From NCBI GenBank assembly GCA_963794995.1, contig CAWCFV010000002.1, positions 1,426,001 through 1,490,000 on the forward strand: 64,000 nt of DNA. Direction: 5' to 3'. The DNA is from CAWCFV01 sp963794995 (GTDB taxonomy: Bacteria; Actinomycetota; Actinomycetes; JACCUZ01). The position numbers and the translations under genes are program-made. Within the stretch, counting starts at the first letter, position 1, and every line of letters begins with the position of its first letter. Positions 43,014 through 62,467 of this stretch are shown here, piece by piece. The notes beneath the pieces are model-generated. The model saw only the letters and a list, made by a program, of their open reading frames with translations, was not told the DNA's origin and searched no databases.

Positions 43014-43382
43014 TTACAGCACCTCCGGCGCGAGCGAGATGATGCGCATGAAGCGCTTGTCGCGCAGCTCACGGCCGACCGGGCCGAAGATGCGCGTGCC
43101 ACGAGGGTCCCCGCCGTCCCTGATGAGGACGGCAGCGTTCTCGTCGAAGCGGATGTACGAGCCGTCGGGACGCCGGCGCTCCTTGCGGGTGCGCACGACG
43201 ACCGCCTTGACGACCTCGCCCTTCTTGACGTTGCCGCCGGGGATGGCGTCCTTGACGGTCGCCACGATGACGTCACCGATGCCGGCGTAGCGCCGCCCGG
43301 AACCGCCGAGCACCCGGATGCACAACAGCTCCTTGGCACCCGTGTTGTCGGCGACACGCAGTCGCGACTCCTGCTGGATCAC
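43014..43382 (-). CDS. rplN: 50S ribosomal protein uL14
   Basis: 122 residues, MIQQESRLRVADNTGAKELL to RIISLAPEVL, the invariant family length. 77 bp after rpsQ, the traditional boundary between the S10 and spc operons; no clear promoter was seen in that gap. Confidence 0.98.
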   Translation of the reverse strand: MIQQESRLRVADNTGAKELLCIRVLGGSGRRYAGIGDVIVATVKDAIPGGNVKKGEVVKAVVVRTRKERRRPDGSYIRFDENAAVLIRDGGDPRGTRIFGPVGRELRDKRFMRIISLAPEVL

Positions 43383-43459
43383 TTCTCACTCCTGATCGTC
43401 GCGCCGGTTCTCTCGCGAGCCTGGCGGAACGGATGGGTCTGGGGGGTAGCCCGGGCGGA

Positions 43460-43768
43460 CTACTTGGCCTTCTCGATGACCTGGACGACACGCCAGCGCT
43501 TGGTGGCGGACAGCGGACGGGTCTCCATGAGCAGGACCCGGTCACCGACGCCGCAGCTGTTGTCCTCGTCGTGCGCCTTGAGGTTGCTCGTACGGCGGAT
43601 GACCTTGCCGTAGAGCGGGTGCTTGACGCGGTCCTCGACCGCCACGACGACGGTCTTGTCCATCTTGTCGCTGATCACGAGGCCCTGGAAGGTCTTACGG
43701 AAGCCGCGAGTAGCCGCGTCCGTCGACTTGTCGGTACTGGTGCTCATGTCTGCTGCCTTCTCACTCAT
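43460..43768 (-). CDS. rpsQ: 30S ribosomal protein uS17
   Basis: 102 residues with a Ser/Thr/Asp N-terminal extension of about 22; the core FQGLVISDKMDKTVVVAVED and GDRVLLMETRPLSATKRWRV is complete. ATG overlaps the rpmC stop by 4 bp. Confidence 0.97.
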   Translation of the reverse strand: MSEKAADMSTSTDKSTDAATRGFRKTFQGLVISDKMDKTVVVAVEDRVKHPLYGKVIRRTSNLKAHDEDNSCGVGDRVLLMETRPLSATKRWRVVQVIEKAK

Positions 43769-44019
43769 GCGTCGGCGCTGCTGTCGTCGTCAGCCGTCTC
43801 GACGGTGCCGATGCCGAGCTCGCGCTCACGCATGACGGTGTAGATCCGGGCGATGTCCTTGCGGACGGCGTTGAGCCGACCGTGGCTCTCCAGCTGGCCG
43901 GTGGCAGCCTGGAACCGGAGGTTGAACAGCTCCTCCTTGGCCTCCCGGAGCTTCGTGACGAGCTCGTCGTCCTCCAGGGAGCGGATCGGAGCCGCGAGCT
44001 TGTTCGCCGCGCTGCTCAT
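43765..44019 (-). CDS. rpmC: 50S ribosomal protein uL29
   Basis: 84 residues from the ATG that overlaps the rplP stop (TGATG). Two long helices (SLEDDELVTKLREAKEELFN, LNAVRKDIARIYTVMRERE) sit at the peptide exit tunnel; acidic C-terminus. Confidence 0.95.
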   Translation of the reverse strand: MSSAANKLAAPIRSLEDDELVTKLREAKEELFNLRFQAATGQLESHGRLNAVRKDIARIYTVMRERELGIGTVETADDDSSADA

Positions 44020-44432
44020 CAGACCTCCTCGCGCCGGACGAACCGGCACTTCATGGGGAGCTTGTGCATGGCCCGCCGCATCGCCTCCTTGGCGATCGGC
44101 TCCGGCACGCCGGACAGCTCGAACATGACCCGGCCGGGCTTGACGTTGGCCACCCACCACTCGGGCGAGCCCTTGCCGGAGCCCATCCGGGTCTCGGCCG
44201 GCTTCTTGGTCAGCGGGCGGTCGGGGTAGATGTTGATCCACACCTTGCCGCCGCGCTTGATGTGACGGGTCATCGCGATACGGGCCGACTCGATCTGCCG
44301 GTTGGTCACGTACGCCGGCTCGACGGCCTGGATGCCGTAGTCGCCGAACGTGACGCGGGTGCCGCCCTTGGCAGCGCCCGAGCGACCCGGGTGGTGCTGC
44401 TTGCGGTGCTTGACCCTGCGCGGGATGAGCAT
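44019..44432 (-). CDS. rplP: 50S ribosomal protein uL16
   Basis: 137 residues, MLIPRRVKHRKQHHPGRSGA onward; GGKVWINIYPDRPLTKKPAE and RMGSGKGSPEWWVANVKPG are signature segments near the A-site tRNA. 2 bp after rpsC. Confidence 0.97.
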   Translation of the reverse strand: MLIPRRVKHRKQHHPGRSGAAKGGTRVTFGDYGIQAVEPAYVTNRQIESARIAMTRHIKRGGKVWINIYPDRPLTKKPAETRMGSGKGSPEWWVANVKPGRVMFELSGVPEPIAKEAMRRAMHKLPMKCRFVRREEV

Positions 44433-44434
44433 GG

Positions 44435-45295
44435 TCAGGCCTCCGATCCGGTCGTCGTGGCGGCGGCCTCGGCGTTGGCCTCGGTCGCGGGCGACGCGGT
44501 GGCCTCGGTCGCGGGCGCGGCGGTGGACTCGGCCACCGGCGCACCGGTCTCGGCCGGAGCGCCCTCGTCGCGGCGCGGCGGGCGGGCGGTGCGCGTCGGG
44601 CGCTGGCGCTGGGCCATCCGGGCAGCGGCCTGGGCCGCGTCGCGCTCGGCCTTGGTGGCCGAGGCGTCGCCCTTGTAGATCCAGACCTTCACGCCGATGC
44701 GGCCGAACGTCGTCTTGGCCTCGTAGAAGCCGTAGTCGATGTTGGCGCGCAGGGTGTGCAGCGGGACGCGGCCCTCGCGGTAGAACTCGGAGCGCGACAT
44801 CTCGGCACCGCCGAGGCGACCCGAGCACTGCACCCGGATGCCCTTGGCGCCGGCCTTCATCGTCGTCTGCATCGACTTGCGCATGGCGCGGCGGAACGAG
44901 ACGCGGCTGCTCAGCTGCTCGGCCACGCCCTGCGCGACGAGCTGGGCGTCGACCTCGGGGTTCTTCACCTCGAGGATGTTGAGCTGCACCTGCTTGTTCG
45001 TGAGCTTCTCGAGGTCGCCGCGGATGCGGTCGGCCTCGGCGCCACGCCGGCCGATGACGATGCCGGGACGAGCCGTGTGGATGTCGACGCGGACCCGGTC
45101 CCGGGTGCGCTCGATCTCGACGCGGCTGATGCCGGCGCGCTCCATGCCCTTGGACATGAGGCGGCGGATCGCCACGTCCTCCTTGACGTAGTCGCTGTAG
45201 CGCTGGCCCGCGGCAGTGCTGTCGGCGAACCACCGGCTCTTGTGGTCCGTCGAGATGCCCAGGCGGAACCCGTGGGGGTTGACCTTCTGGCCCAC
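44435..45295 (-). CDS. rpsC: 30S ribosomal protein uS3 with C-terminal extension
   Basis: 286 residues; KH domain (RPGIVIGRRGAEADRIRGDL) and C-terminal domain ending near 215, followed by a 70-residue basic then Ala/Thr/Glu-rich tail (PTRTARPPRRDE ... ATEATASPATEANAEA). Such extensions are common in actinobacteria. GTG start overlapping the rplV stop by one base (TAGTG). Forms part of the mRNA entry helicase with uS4/uS5. Confidence 0.97.
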   Translation of the reverse strand: MGQKVNPHGFRLGISTDHKSRWFADSTAAGQRYSDYVKEDVAIRRLMSKGMERAGISRVEIERTRDRVRVDIHTARPGIVIGRRGAEADRIRGDLEKLTNKQVQLNILEVKNPEVDAQLVAQGVAEQLSSRVSFRRAMRKSMQTTMKAGAKGIRVQCSGRLGGAEMSRSEFYREGRVPLHTLRANIDYGFYEAKTTFGRIGVKVWIYKGDASATKAERDAAQAAARMAQRQRPTRTARPPRRDEGAPAETGAPVAESTAAPATEATASPATEANAEAAATTTGSEA

Positions 45296-45723
45296 TATCG
45301 GGTCCTCCTCTTCGTGCTCGTGCTACGACTCGTCTTCTCGGCGCGCTCGGGGCGCTGGACGACGACCACGGTGATGTGGCTGGTGCGCTTGCGGACGCGG
45401 AACGCGCGGCCCTGGGCTCGCGGCCGGAACCGCTTCAGGGTCGGGCCCTCGTCGACGTAGGCCTCGCTGACGACGAGCTCCTCGACGTCCAGGCGGCGGC
45501 TCTCCTGCTCGGCGGCGTGCCGGGCGTTGGCGACCGCGCTCGCGACGACCTTGTAGACCGGCTCGCTGGCCGCCTGCGGCGAGAACCGCAGGACCGCGAG
45601 CGCCTGGTCGGCCGACATGCCGCGGACCAGGTCGATGACCCGGCGGGCCTTCATCGGGGTGACCCGCACGTAGCGGGCCTGCGCCCGGGCCGTGGGGAGC
45701 TCCTCCACCGTCGGGTCAGCCAC
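45295..45723 (-). CDS. rplV: 50S ribosomal protein uL22
   Basis: 142 residues; ARYVRVTPMKARRVIDLVRG and the beta-hairpin region RFRPRAQGRAFRVRKRTSHI that lines the exit tunnel. Short Ser/Thr/Arg tail. GTG start 8 bp inside the end of rpsS. Confidence 0.97.
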   Translation of the reverse strand: MADPTVEELPTARAQARYVRVTPMKARRVIDLVRGMSADQALAVLRFSPQAASEPVYKVVASAVANARHAAEQESRRLDVEELVVSEAYVDEGPTLKRFRPRAQGRAFRVRKRTSHITVVVVQRPERAEKTSRSTSTKRRTR

Positions 45724-45997
45724 GGCGGGCCCTCCGGTCGTCCTTGACGTGACCCCGGAAGGTCCGCGTCGGGGCGAACTCGCCCAGCTTGTGGCCCACC
45801 ATCGCCTCGGTGACGAACACCGGGACGTGCTTGCGCCCGTCGTGGACGGCGATCGTGTGGCCGAGCATGGCCGGCACGATCATGGAGCGCCTCGACCACG
45901 TCTTGATGACGTTCTTGGTGCCCTTGTCGTTCTGGCCGTCCACCTTCTTCATGAGGTGGCCGTCCACGAAGGGGCCCTTCTTGAGGGAACGCGGCAT
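45716..45997 (-). CDS. rpsS: 30S ribosomal protein uS19
   Basis: 93 residues, MPRSLKKGPFVDGHLMKKVD to FRGHVKDDRRARRG. Head protein near the A-site tRNA. Follows rplB by 16 bp. Confidence 0.98.
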   Translation of the reverse strand: MPRSLKKGPFVDGHLMKKVDGQNDKGTKNVIKTWSRRSMIVPAMLGHTIAVHDGRKHVPVFVTEAMVGHKLGEFAPTRTFRGHVKDDRRARRG

Positions 45998-46013
45998 GGT
46001 TCCAGTACTCCGA

Positions 46014-46850
46014 TCAGCGCTTCTTGCCGGTCTTGCGGCGGCGGACGATCATCGAGTCGCTGGCCTTGTTGGCGCGACGCGTGCGTCCCTCGGGCTTTCC
46101 GTTGGGGTTCACCGGGTGGCGACCACCGGAGGTCTTCCCCTCGCCACCACCGTGGGGGTGGTCCACCGGGTTCATGGCGACACCGCGGACGGTCGGGCGC
46201 TTGCCCTTCCACCGCATCCGGCCGGCCTTGCCCCAGTTGATGTTGGACTGCTCGGCGTTGCCCACCTCGCCGACGGTCGCGCGACAGCGCAGGTCGACGT
46301 TGCGGATCTCGCCCGAGGGCATCCGCAGCTGGGCGTACGGGCCGTCCTTGGCGACGAGCTGGACGCTCGCGCCGGCCGAGCGGGCGATCTTGGCCCCGCC
46401 ACCGGGCCGGAGCTCGATGGCGTGGATGACCGTGCCGACCGGGATGTTGCGCATCGGCAGGTTGTTGCCCGGCTTGATGTCCGCGGCCGGGCCGTTCTCG
46501 ATCCGGTCACCCTGCTTGAGGCGGTTCGGCGCGATGATGTAGCGCTTCTCGCCGTCGGCGTAGTGCAGGAGCGCGATCCGCGCGGTGCGGTTGGGGTCGT
46601 ACTCGATGTGCGCGACCTTGGCCGGCACGCCGTCCTTGTCGTGGCGACGGAAGTCGATCACCCGGTAGGCGCGCTTGTGGCCGCCACCCTGGTGCCGCGT
46701 GGTGATCCGGCCGGCGTTGTTGCGGCCGCCCTTGCTGTGCAGGGGGCGGACCAGCGACTTCTCGGGCTCGGACCTCGTGACCTCGACGAAGTCGGCGACG
46801 CTCGACCCGCGGCGTGCCGGGGTCGTCGGCTTGTACTTACGGATGCCCAT
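46014..46850 (-). CDS. rplB: 50S ribosomal protein uL2
   Basis: 278 residues, MGIRKYKPTTPARRGSSVAD; the C-terminal AMNPVDHPHGGGEGKTSGGR, including the conserved histidine near the peptidyl transferase centre, is intact. ATG shares a base with the rplW stop (TAATG). Confidence 0.98.
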   Translation of the reverse strand: MGIRKYKPTTPARRGSSVADFVEVTRSEPEKSLVRPLHSKGGRNNAGRITTRHQGGGHKRAYRVIDFRRHDKDGVPAKVAHIEYDPNRTARIALLHYADGEKRYIIAPNRLKQGDRIENGPAADIKPGNNLPMRNIPVGTVIHAIELRPGGGAKIARSAGASVQLVAKDGPYAQLRMPSGEIRNVDLRCRATVGEVGNAEQSNINWGKAGRMRWKGKRPTVRGVAMNPVDHPHGGGEGKTSGGRHPVNPNGKPEGRTRRANKASDSMIVRRRKTGKKR

Positions 46851-47158
46851 TAGGAGACCGGACCCCCAAAGATGTCGATGCGGTCACCCTCGGCGACGGT
46901 GACGATGGCGCGCTTGGTCGCCTTGCGGCGGCCGAAGCCCGTGCGGGTGCGCTTGCGCTTGCCCTCACGGTTGAGCGTGTTGACACCGTCGACCTTGACG
47001 CCGAAGACCTTCTCGACCGCGATCTTGATCTCGGTCTTGTTGGCGTCCGGGTGGACCAGGAAGGTGTACTTGTTCTCGTCGAGGAGCCCGTAGCTCTTCT
47101 CCGAGACGACCGGTGCGAGCAGGACGTCGCGGTGGTCCTTGCGCTGGATGGACGACAT
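46850..47158 (-). CDS. rplW: 50S ribosomal protein uL23
   Basis: 102 residues; DVLLAPVVSEKSYGLLDENK and the loop that binds signal recognition particle and trigger factor at the exit tunnel. Coupled to rplD by TGATG. Confidence 0.97.
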   Translation of the reverse strand: MSSIQRKDHRDVLLAPVVSEKSYGLLDENKYTFLVHPDANKTEIKIAVEKVFGVKVDGVNTLNREGKRKRTRTGFGRRKATKRAIVTVAEGDRIDIFGGPVS

Positions 47159-47886
47159 CAGCTCTCGTCTCCGATCTCGGCTTCGCTCTCGGCGGCGCTG
47201 GCCTTGGCCGAGCGGCCCTTGGCGGGACCGGCGAGGAACTCGTCGAGGGCGCCGCGGGTGAAGACCACGTCGTCCGAGACGAGCACGTCGTAGGTGTTGA
47301 GCTGGTCGGCCGCGAGCAGGTGGACCTGCTCGGCGTTGCGCAGGCTCTTGTGGGTCAGCGCGTCGGAGCGCTGCACCACCACGAGCACGTGCTTGCGCTC
47401 GGACAGCTTGGTCAGCACGGACAGTGCGGTGCGGGTCGACGGGACGTCGCCCTCGAACAGCGCGCTGACCACGTGGATGCGGTCGTTGCGTGCCCGGTCG
47501 GAGAGGGCCCCGCGCAGGGCGGCAGCCTTCATCTTCTTGGGGGTGCGCTGCGCGTACGAGCGCGGCGTCGGCCCGTGCACCACGCCACCGCCGGCGAACT
47601 GCGGCGCCCTGGTCGAGCCCTGACGGGCGCGGCCGGTGCCCTTCTGGCGGTACGGCTTGCGACCACCACCGCGGACCTCGCCGCGGCTCTTGGTCGAGTG
47701 CGTGCCCTGCCGGGCCGCGGCCAGCTGCGCCACGACGACCTGGTGGATCAACGGGATGTTGACCTGGACGTCGAACACGGCACCCGGCAGCGTCACGGTG
47801 CCGTCGGTCTTCCCGTCCGGCGTGTGCAGCGGCACGTCGCGGTCGACGGACTCGAGGTCGACGACCTCCGGTGCGGTGGTGCTCAC
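47158..47886 (-). CDS. rplD: 50S ribosomal protein uL4
   Basis: 242 residues; the extended loop GEVRGGGRKPYRQKGTGRAR reaches the exit tunnel. The C-terminus has a Ser/Ala/Glu-rich extension of about 20. In E. coli uL4 also represses its operon; no evidence for that here. Overlaps rplC by 4 bp. Confidence 0.97.
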   Translation of the reverse strand: MSTTAPEVVDLESVDRDVPLHTPDGKTDGTVTLPGAVFDVQVNIPLIHQVVVAQLAAARQGTHSTKSRGEVRGGGRKPYRQKGTGRARQGSTRAPQFAGGGVVHGPTPRSYAQRTPKKMKAAALRGALSDRARNDRIHVVSALFEGDVPSTRTALSVLTKLSERKHVLVVVQRSDALTHKSLRNAEQVHLLAADQLNTYDVLVSDDVVFTRGALDEFLAGPAKGRSAKASAAESEAEIGDES

Positions 47887-48548
47887 TGGTCGGCTCCCTT
47901 CACGGCGTTGCCCTTGGCGGCGGTGCGGACGAGCACGAGCGCGCCCTTCGGGCCGGGGACGGCGCCCTTGATGAGCAGCAGGCCCTTGTCGGCGTCGACC
48001 GCGTGCACGGTCAGGCCCTGGGTGGTGGTGCGGACCCCGCCCATCCGCCCTGCCATCCGGACGCCCTTGAAGACGCGGCCGGGGGTGGCGCAGGCGCCGA
48101 TGGAGCCCGGCTTGCGGTGGTTGCGGTGGGCACCGTGCGAGGCGCCGACGCCGTGGAACCCGTGCCGCTTCATGACGCCGGCGAAGCCCTTGCCCTTGCT
48201 GGTCGCGCTGACGTCGACCCGCTGACCGGCCGCGAACAGCTCGGCCGTGATCTCCTGGCCCAGCGTGTACTCGGTGGCGTCGTCGGTGCGGAGCTCGACC
48301 GTCGCGCGGCGGGGCGTGACGCCTGCCTTCGCGAAGTGGCCGGACTCCGGCTTGTTGACCCGACGGGGGTCGATCGCGCCGTAGCCGATCTGGACCGCGG
48401 AGTAGCCGTCGACGTCCACCGACCGCACCTGCGTGACCACGCAGGGGCCGGCGGCGACGACGGTCACCGGGACCATCCGGTTGTTCTCGTCGAACACCTG
48501 GGTCATGCCGAGCTTCTCGCCCAGCAGGCCCTTCATCTGCTTACCCAT
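47883..48548 (-). CDS. rplC: 50S ribosomal protein uL3
   Basis: 221 residues, MGKQMKGLLGEKLGMTQVFD; GKGFAGVMKRHGFHGVGASH and the tip near GRMGGVRTTTQGL extend to the peptidyl transferase centre. 29 bp after rpsJ. Confidence 0.98.
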   Translation of the reverse strand: MGKQMKGLLGEKLGMTQVFDENNRMVPVTVVAAGPCVVTQVRSVDVDGYSAVQIGYGAIDPRRVNKPESGHFAKAGVTPRRATVELRTDDATEYTLGQEITAELFAAGQRVDVSATSKGKGFAGVMKRHGFHGVGASHGAHRNHRKPGSIGACATPGRVFKGVRMAGRMGGVRTTTQGLTVHAVDADKGLLLIKGAVPGPKGALVLVRTAAKGNAVKGADQ

Positions 48549-48577
48549 GACTGATGCGTCCCTCGGAGTCTGAAGCG

Positions 48578-48886
48578 TCAGAGCTTGATCTCGATGTCGA
48601 CCCCGGCCGGGAGGTCGAGTCGCATCAGCGAGTCGACCGTCTTCGGCGTGGGGTCGATGATGTCGATCAGCCGCTTGTGGGTGCGCATCTCGAAGTGCTC
48701 GCGGCTGTCCTTGTACTTGTGCGGCGAGCGGATGACGCAGTACACGTTCTTCTCGGTCGGCAGCGGCACCGGGCCCGCGACCGTAGCGCCCGTCCGGGTC
48801 ACCGTGTCGACGATCTTGCGCGCCGACGAGTCGATGACCTCGTGGTCGTAGGCCTTGAGCCTGATGCGGATCTTCTGTCCCGCCAT
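48578..48886 (-). CDS. rpsJ: 30S ribosomal protein uS10
   Basis: 102 residues, MAGQKIRIRLKAYDHEVIDS to GVDIEIKL, first gene of the S10 operon. The start is set by family length. uS10 also acts as NusE in antitermination. Promoter not confidently located in the 345-bp region upstream. Confidence 0.97.
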   Translation of the reverse strand: MAGQKIRIRLKAYDHEVIDSSARKIVDTVTRTGATVAGPVPLPTEKNVYCVIRSPHKYKDSREHFEMRTHKRLIDIIDPTPKTVDSLMRLDLPAGVDIEIKL

Positions 48887-49231
48887 GGCTTCGCTTCGTT
48901 CCTTTGCTTGGTACCGCTGCGGTGGCCGGACGGTGGGCGCAGGAGTGCTGCTGTCACCGCTCAGCCCGAGGACTGTTCCCCGACCCCCGAGGTCGGGCGT
49001 GTCGCGGGCCCTCGGACATCCGGGCGGTCGCGAACGGTTGGGGATCGGGTCACGCGCCGGGGCCCGGAGCGGGCACCCTGCGCGCGGCGAGGACGGTCGG
49101 AGGGCACTCCCGGAGGAGGCCCGTGCCCGGCCGTCCTGGCCGAACAACGCGTGCCAGTATGCCGCAGGGGGTGCGACTCTGGCGAATCGAGCCGTCCGGG
49201 GGCCCGCAGGGGCCCCCGGACGGACCCGGGA
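48887..49231. other. Non-coding gap between tuf and rpsJ
   Basis: 345 bp without a gene. It contains the tuf terminator at its tuf end and a 7-bp hairpin CCCGACC/GGTCGGG (48979-48997) that would lie in the rpsJ leader. A CATACT hexamer at about 49158 on the minus strand is a possible -10 with no convincing -35 partner. Confidence 0.6.
49192..49223 (-). terminator. tuf terminator: perfect 14-bp stem, 4-nt loop
   Basis: CCGTCCGGGGGCCC and GGGCCCCCGGACGG pair perfectly around GCAG, 8 bp after the tuf stop. There is no U-tract, as expected in high-GC actinobacteria. It closes the str operon. Confidence 0.85.
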
Positions 49232-50428
<1,197 letters not shown>

Positions 50429-50535
50429 TGGGGTCCTCCTAGGACTTGGGGGTTACGCCGTACGACGTCTGATGGGGGCTGTCTGTCAGGTGCTTGCAGG
50501 TACTGCCGGGAGCAGTCGCTGCGCGGTGCTCTCGG

Positions 50536-52638
<2,103 letters not shown>

Positions 52639-52717
52639 TGCTAGCTCAGTCTTCTCTCGTGGGGTCGTCGTCGGGGGACGCCGCTGGGCGCCGGGCGGAT
52701 GCAGGCGCCCGGCCGGG

Positions 52718-53188
52718 TCACCAGCGGTAGTGCGCGAAGGCCTTGTTGGACTCGGCCATCTTGTGGGTGTCCTCGCGCCGCTTGACGCTGGCGCCCAGGC
52801 CGTTGCTGGCGTCGAGCAGCTCGTTCATCAGCCGCTCGGTCATGGTCTTCTCGCGGCGGACCTTCGAGTAGCTGACCAGCCAGCGCAGGGCGAGGGTGGT
52901 CGCGCGGTTGCCGCGCACCTCGATCGGCACCTGGTAGGTGGCGCCACCGACGCGGCGGCTCTTGACCTCCAGGGTCGGCTTGACGTTGTCCATCGCGCGC
53001 TTGAGCGTGATGACCGGGTCGGTGCCGGTCTTCTCGCGGCAGCCCTCGAGGGCGCCGTAGACGATCCGCTCGGCCACCGACTTCTTGCCGTCGGAGAGCA
53101 CCTTGTTCACCAGCGAGGTGACCAGCGGCGAGCTGTAGACCGGGTCGACGATGATCGGCCGGGCGGGAGCGGGACCCTTGCGGGGCAT
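52718..53188 (-). CDS. rpsG: 30S ribosomal protein uS7
   Basis: 156 residues, MPRKGPAPARPIIVDPVYSS to NKAFAHYRW. Head assembly protein contacting E-site tRNA. Starts 1 bp after the rpsL stop. Confidence 0.98.
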   Translation of the reverse strand: MPRKGPAPARPIIVDPVYSSPLVTSLVNKVLSDGKKSVAERIVYGALEGCREKTGTDPVITLKRAMDNVKPTLEVKSRRVGGATYQVPIEVRGNRATTLALRWLVSYSKVRREKTMTERLMNELLDASNGLGASVKRREDTHKMAESNKAFAHYRW

Positions 53189-53189
53189 G

Positions 53190-53564
<375 letters not shown>

Positions 53565-53800
53565 GAGCCGCCTTCAGTCTCCGTCTCGTGCTGCGCTGTG
53601 ATGGGGCGTGCTGGTCGTGGTCCGGGCTTCCCGACCCACGCGGTCGGGCGTGTCGCCCCGGTACGACCCTGGTGCGCTCTCGGGCGCACCGGGTCGGTCC
53701 TGCTGCTCCCGCGGCGCCGGTCCTGCTGGTCGCCGGACGACCGGAGCCGGTCGGCGAAGCGCACGCGCGAGGGCCCGGGGTGTCCCAGGCACGAAGGAAG

Positions 53801-53829
53801 AGACTACCCAGCGCTCGCGCACAGGTCAA
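53801..53829 (-). promoter_or_regulatory. str operon promoter (-35 TTGACC, 17 bp, -10 TAGTCT)
   Basis: Minus-strand TTGACC (53824-53829) and TAGTCT (53801-53806) with a 17-bp spacer, about 240 bp before rpsL. The 401-bp gap around it (53565-53965) holds no gene, only this promoter, a long leader, tandem repeats and the rpoC terminator. Confidence 0.75.
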
Positions 53830-53850
53830 AAGCGCGGGCGGGCCCCCCAG

Positions 53851-53883
53851 GGGCAGGGACCGGGCAGGGACCGGGCAGGGACC
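53851..53883. repeat. Three 11-bp direct repeats upstream of the str promoter
   Basis: GGGCAGGGACC occurs three times head-to-tail without variation, ending 22 bp upstream of the -35 box. The 11-bp period is about one helical turn. Confidence 0.85.
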
Positions 53884-53900
53884 GGGGAGCGACCCCGCGA

Positions 53901-53944
53901 CGCACCGGGCGCCGGCCACCCGAAGGTGACCGGCGCCCGGTGCG
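53901..53944 (-). terminator. rpoC terminator: 15-bp perfect stem
   Basis: CGCACCGGGCGCCGG and CCGGCGCCCGGTGCG pair perfectly, and an inner CACC/GGTG stem closes a CGAA loop. It lies 22 bp beyond the rpoC stop and separates rpoBC from the str operon. Confidence 0.85.
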
Positions 53945-53965
53945 TGCCGCGGGGTACGGACCCGG

Positions 53966-57868
<3,903 letters not shown>

Positions 57869-57959
57869 GATTTCCTTCTTTCGAAAGTCGAACTCTGTTG
57901 TCGCTCAAGGGGGTCCCGCACCGGGGCCGCGACTCGATCGCGCGCCCCCGGCCGGGGTG

Positions 57960-61472
<3,513 letters not shown>

Positions 61473-61572
61473 GAGGGGTCCTTCCGAGGGCTGCCGGACT
61501 CTCTGCGTGCGCGCATGCCGGACGACCCCGGGCAATGGCCCTGGGTCAGGTCAGGTGGCAGCGCAAAGCGAC

Positions 61573-61601
61573 AGCATACCCGGTGCGCGGACAGCCCGCA
61601 A
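61573..61601 (-). promoter_or_regulatory. rpoB promoter candidate (-35 TTGCGG, 17 bp, -10 TATGCT)
   Basis: TATGCT (61573-61578) with a 17-bp spacer to TTGCGG (61596-61601) on the minus strand, about 100 bp before rpoB. The 328-bp gap (61473-61800) otherwise contains a weaker TTGACG at 61705-61710 and tandem repeats; no gene. Confidence 0.5.
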
Positions 61602-61763
61602 AGGCCCCCGCGGCCTCAGCCGCGGGTGGCCTGCGCCGCAGGGTCCCTGCGGCCGAGTCCTCGCACTGTCACAGCCCGAGCAGGATGGACCCGCGGGGCA
61701 CCCGCGTCAAGGCTCCTGGCCGATCCGGGGGTGTCGCGTCCGCTCCCCGGACAGTGTGGGAAA

Positions 61764-61796
61764 GCTGCCGGACGGCTGCCGGACGGCTGCCGGACG
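61764..61796. repeat. Three 11-bp direct repeats after the Mce-associated gene
   Basis: GCTGCCGGACG three times head-to-tail without change, starting 4 bp beyond the stop codon of the Mce-associated gene. Confidence 0.85.
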
Positions 61797-61800
61797 CGGC

Positions 61801-62466
61801 TCAGAGGGCCTTGACGCCGCTGACCTTCCAGCCGTCGCCGACCCGCAGGAGGGTCATCCGCACCCGGTTGAGGTCGACCTTGGTCCCCTGCACCCGGTTG
61901 GAGGTGGTGCTCTGGTTGACGAAGAGCAGGACCACCACCCGGTTCTGCCCGCCCGTCACCACGGCCGAGGCGACGACGTCGGCCTTCACCACGGCGTCGA
62001 CCTGCTCCGCGGTGGGCCGCACCACCGTCTCGGTGGTGCGTGCGTAGTCCTTCGCGAACCCGCCGGTCAGGACGGCGGCCGCGCGCGCGAAGTCACGGTC
62101 GAGGCGGCGGTGGTCGTAGCTCAGCAGCACCGCCGCGTGCGACTCGGCAGCGGCCACGGCGTCGGTGCGGGCCTGCTCGGCGCGGTCCGCGGCGCGGGCG
62201 CGCAGCGTGACCAGCACCGCGGTCAGCACCAGTGCGGCGACGAGGACGGCGGCCACCAGCACGAGCAGGTCGGGCCGCCGCCGGGCCGGCGCTGCGGCAG
62301 GCGCGGCCGGGGGGGCGGCCGGGGCGCGGTCGAGCACGGCGGTGCGCCGGGGCGGCTCGGCCGGCTCCTGGACACCGACCTCGGTGCCGCGGGTCGGCGT
62401 GGCGCCCGCCGAGGGCTCGAGGCGGGACCGGCTGCGCTGTCCGGCGACGTGTCGCTGACGAGGCAT
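61801..62466 (-). CDS. Mce-associated membrane protein
   Basis: 221 residues. A disordered Pro/Ala/Arg-rich cytoplasmic N-terminus (1-64), one membrane helix (66-88), and an extracytoplasmic domain of the Mas type (AESHAAVLLSYDHRRLDRDF ... VNQSTTSNRVQGTKVDLNRV ... GDGWKVSGVKAL). Mas proteins stabilise Mce lipid-import complexes in mycobacteria. Starts 1 bp after the second Mas gene ends. Confidence 0.82.
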   Translation of the reverse strand: MPRQRHVAGQRSRSRLEPSAGATPTRGTEVGVQEPAEPPRRTAVLDRAPAAPPAAPAAAPARRRPDLLVLVAAVLVAALVLTAVLVTLRARAADRAEQARTDAVAAAESHAAVLLSYDHRRLDRDFARAAAVLTGGFAKDYARTTETVVRPTAEQVDAVVKADVVASAVVTGGQNRVVVLLFVNQSTTSNRVQGTKVDLNRVRMTLLRVGDGWKVSGVKAL

Positions 62467-62467
62467 C

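Noticed and set aside
49150..49190. CATACT as the -10 box of the rpsJ promoter
   Set aside because: No recognisable -35 box lies 16-19 bp upstream, so it is mentioned but not called.
61764..61796. Short repeats considered as a CRISPR array
   Set aside because: There are no spacers between the copies, only three 11-bp units, and no cas genes in the window.
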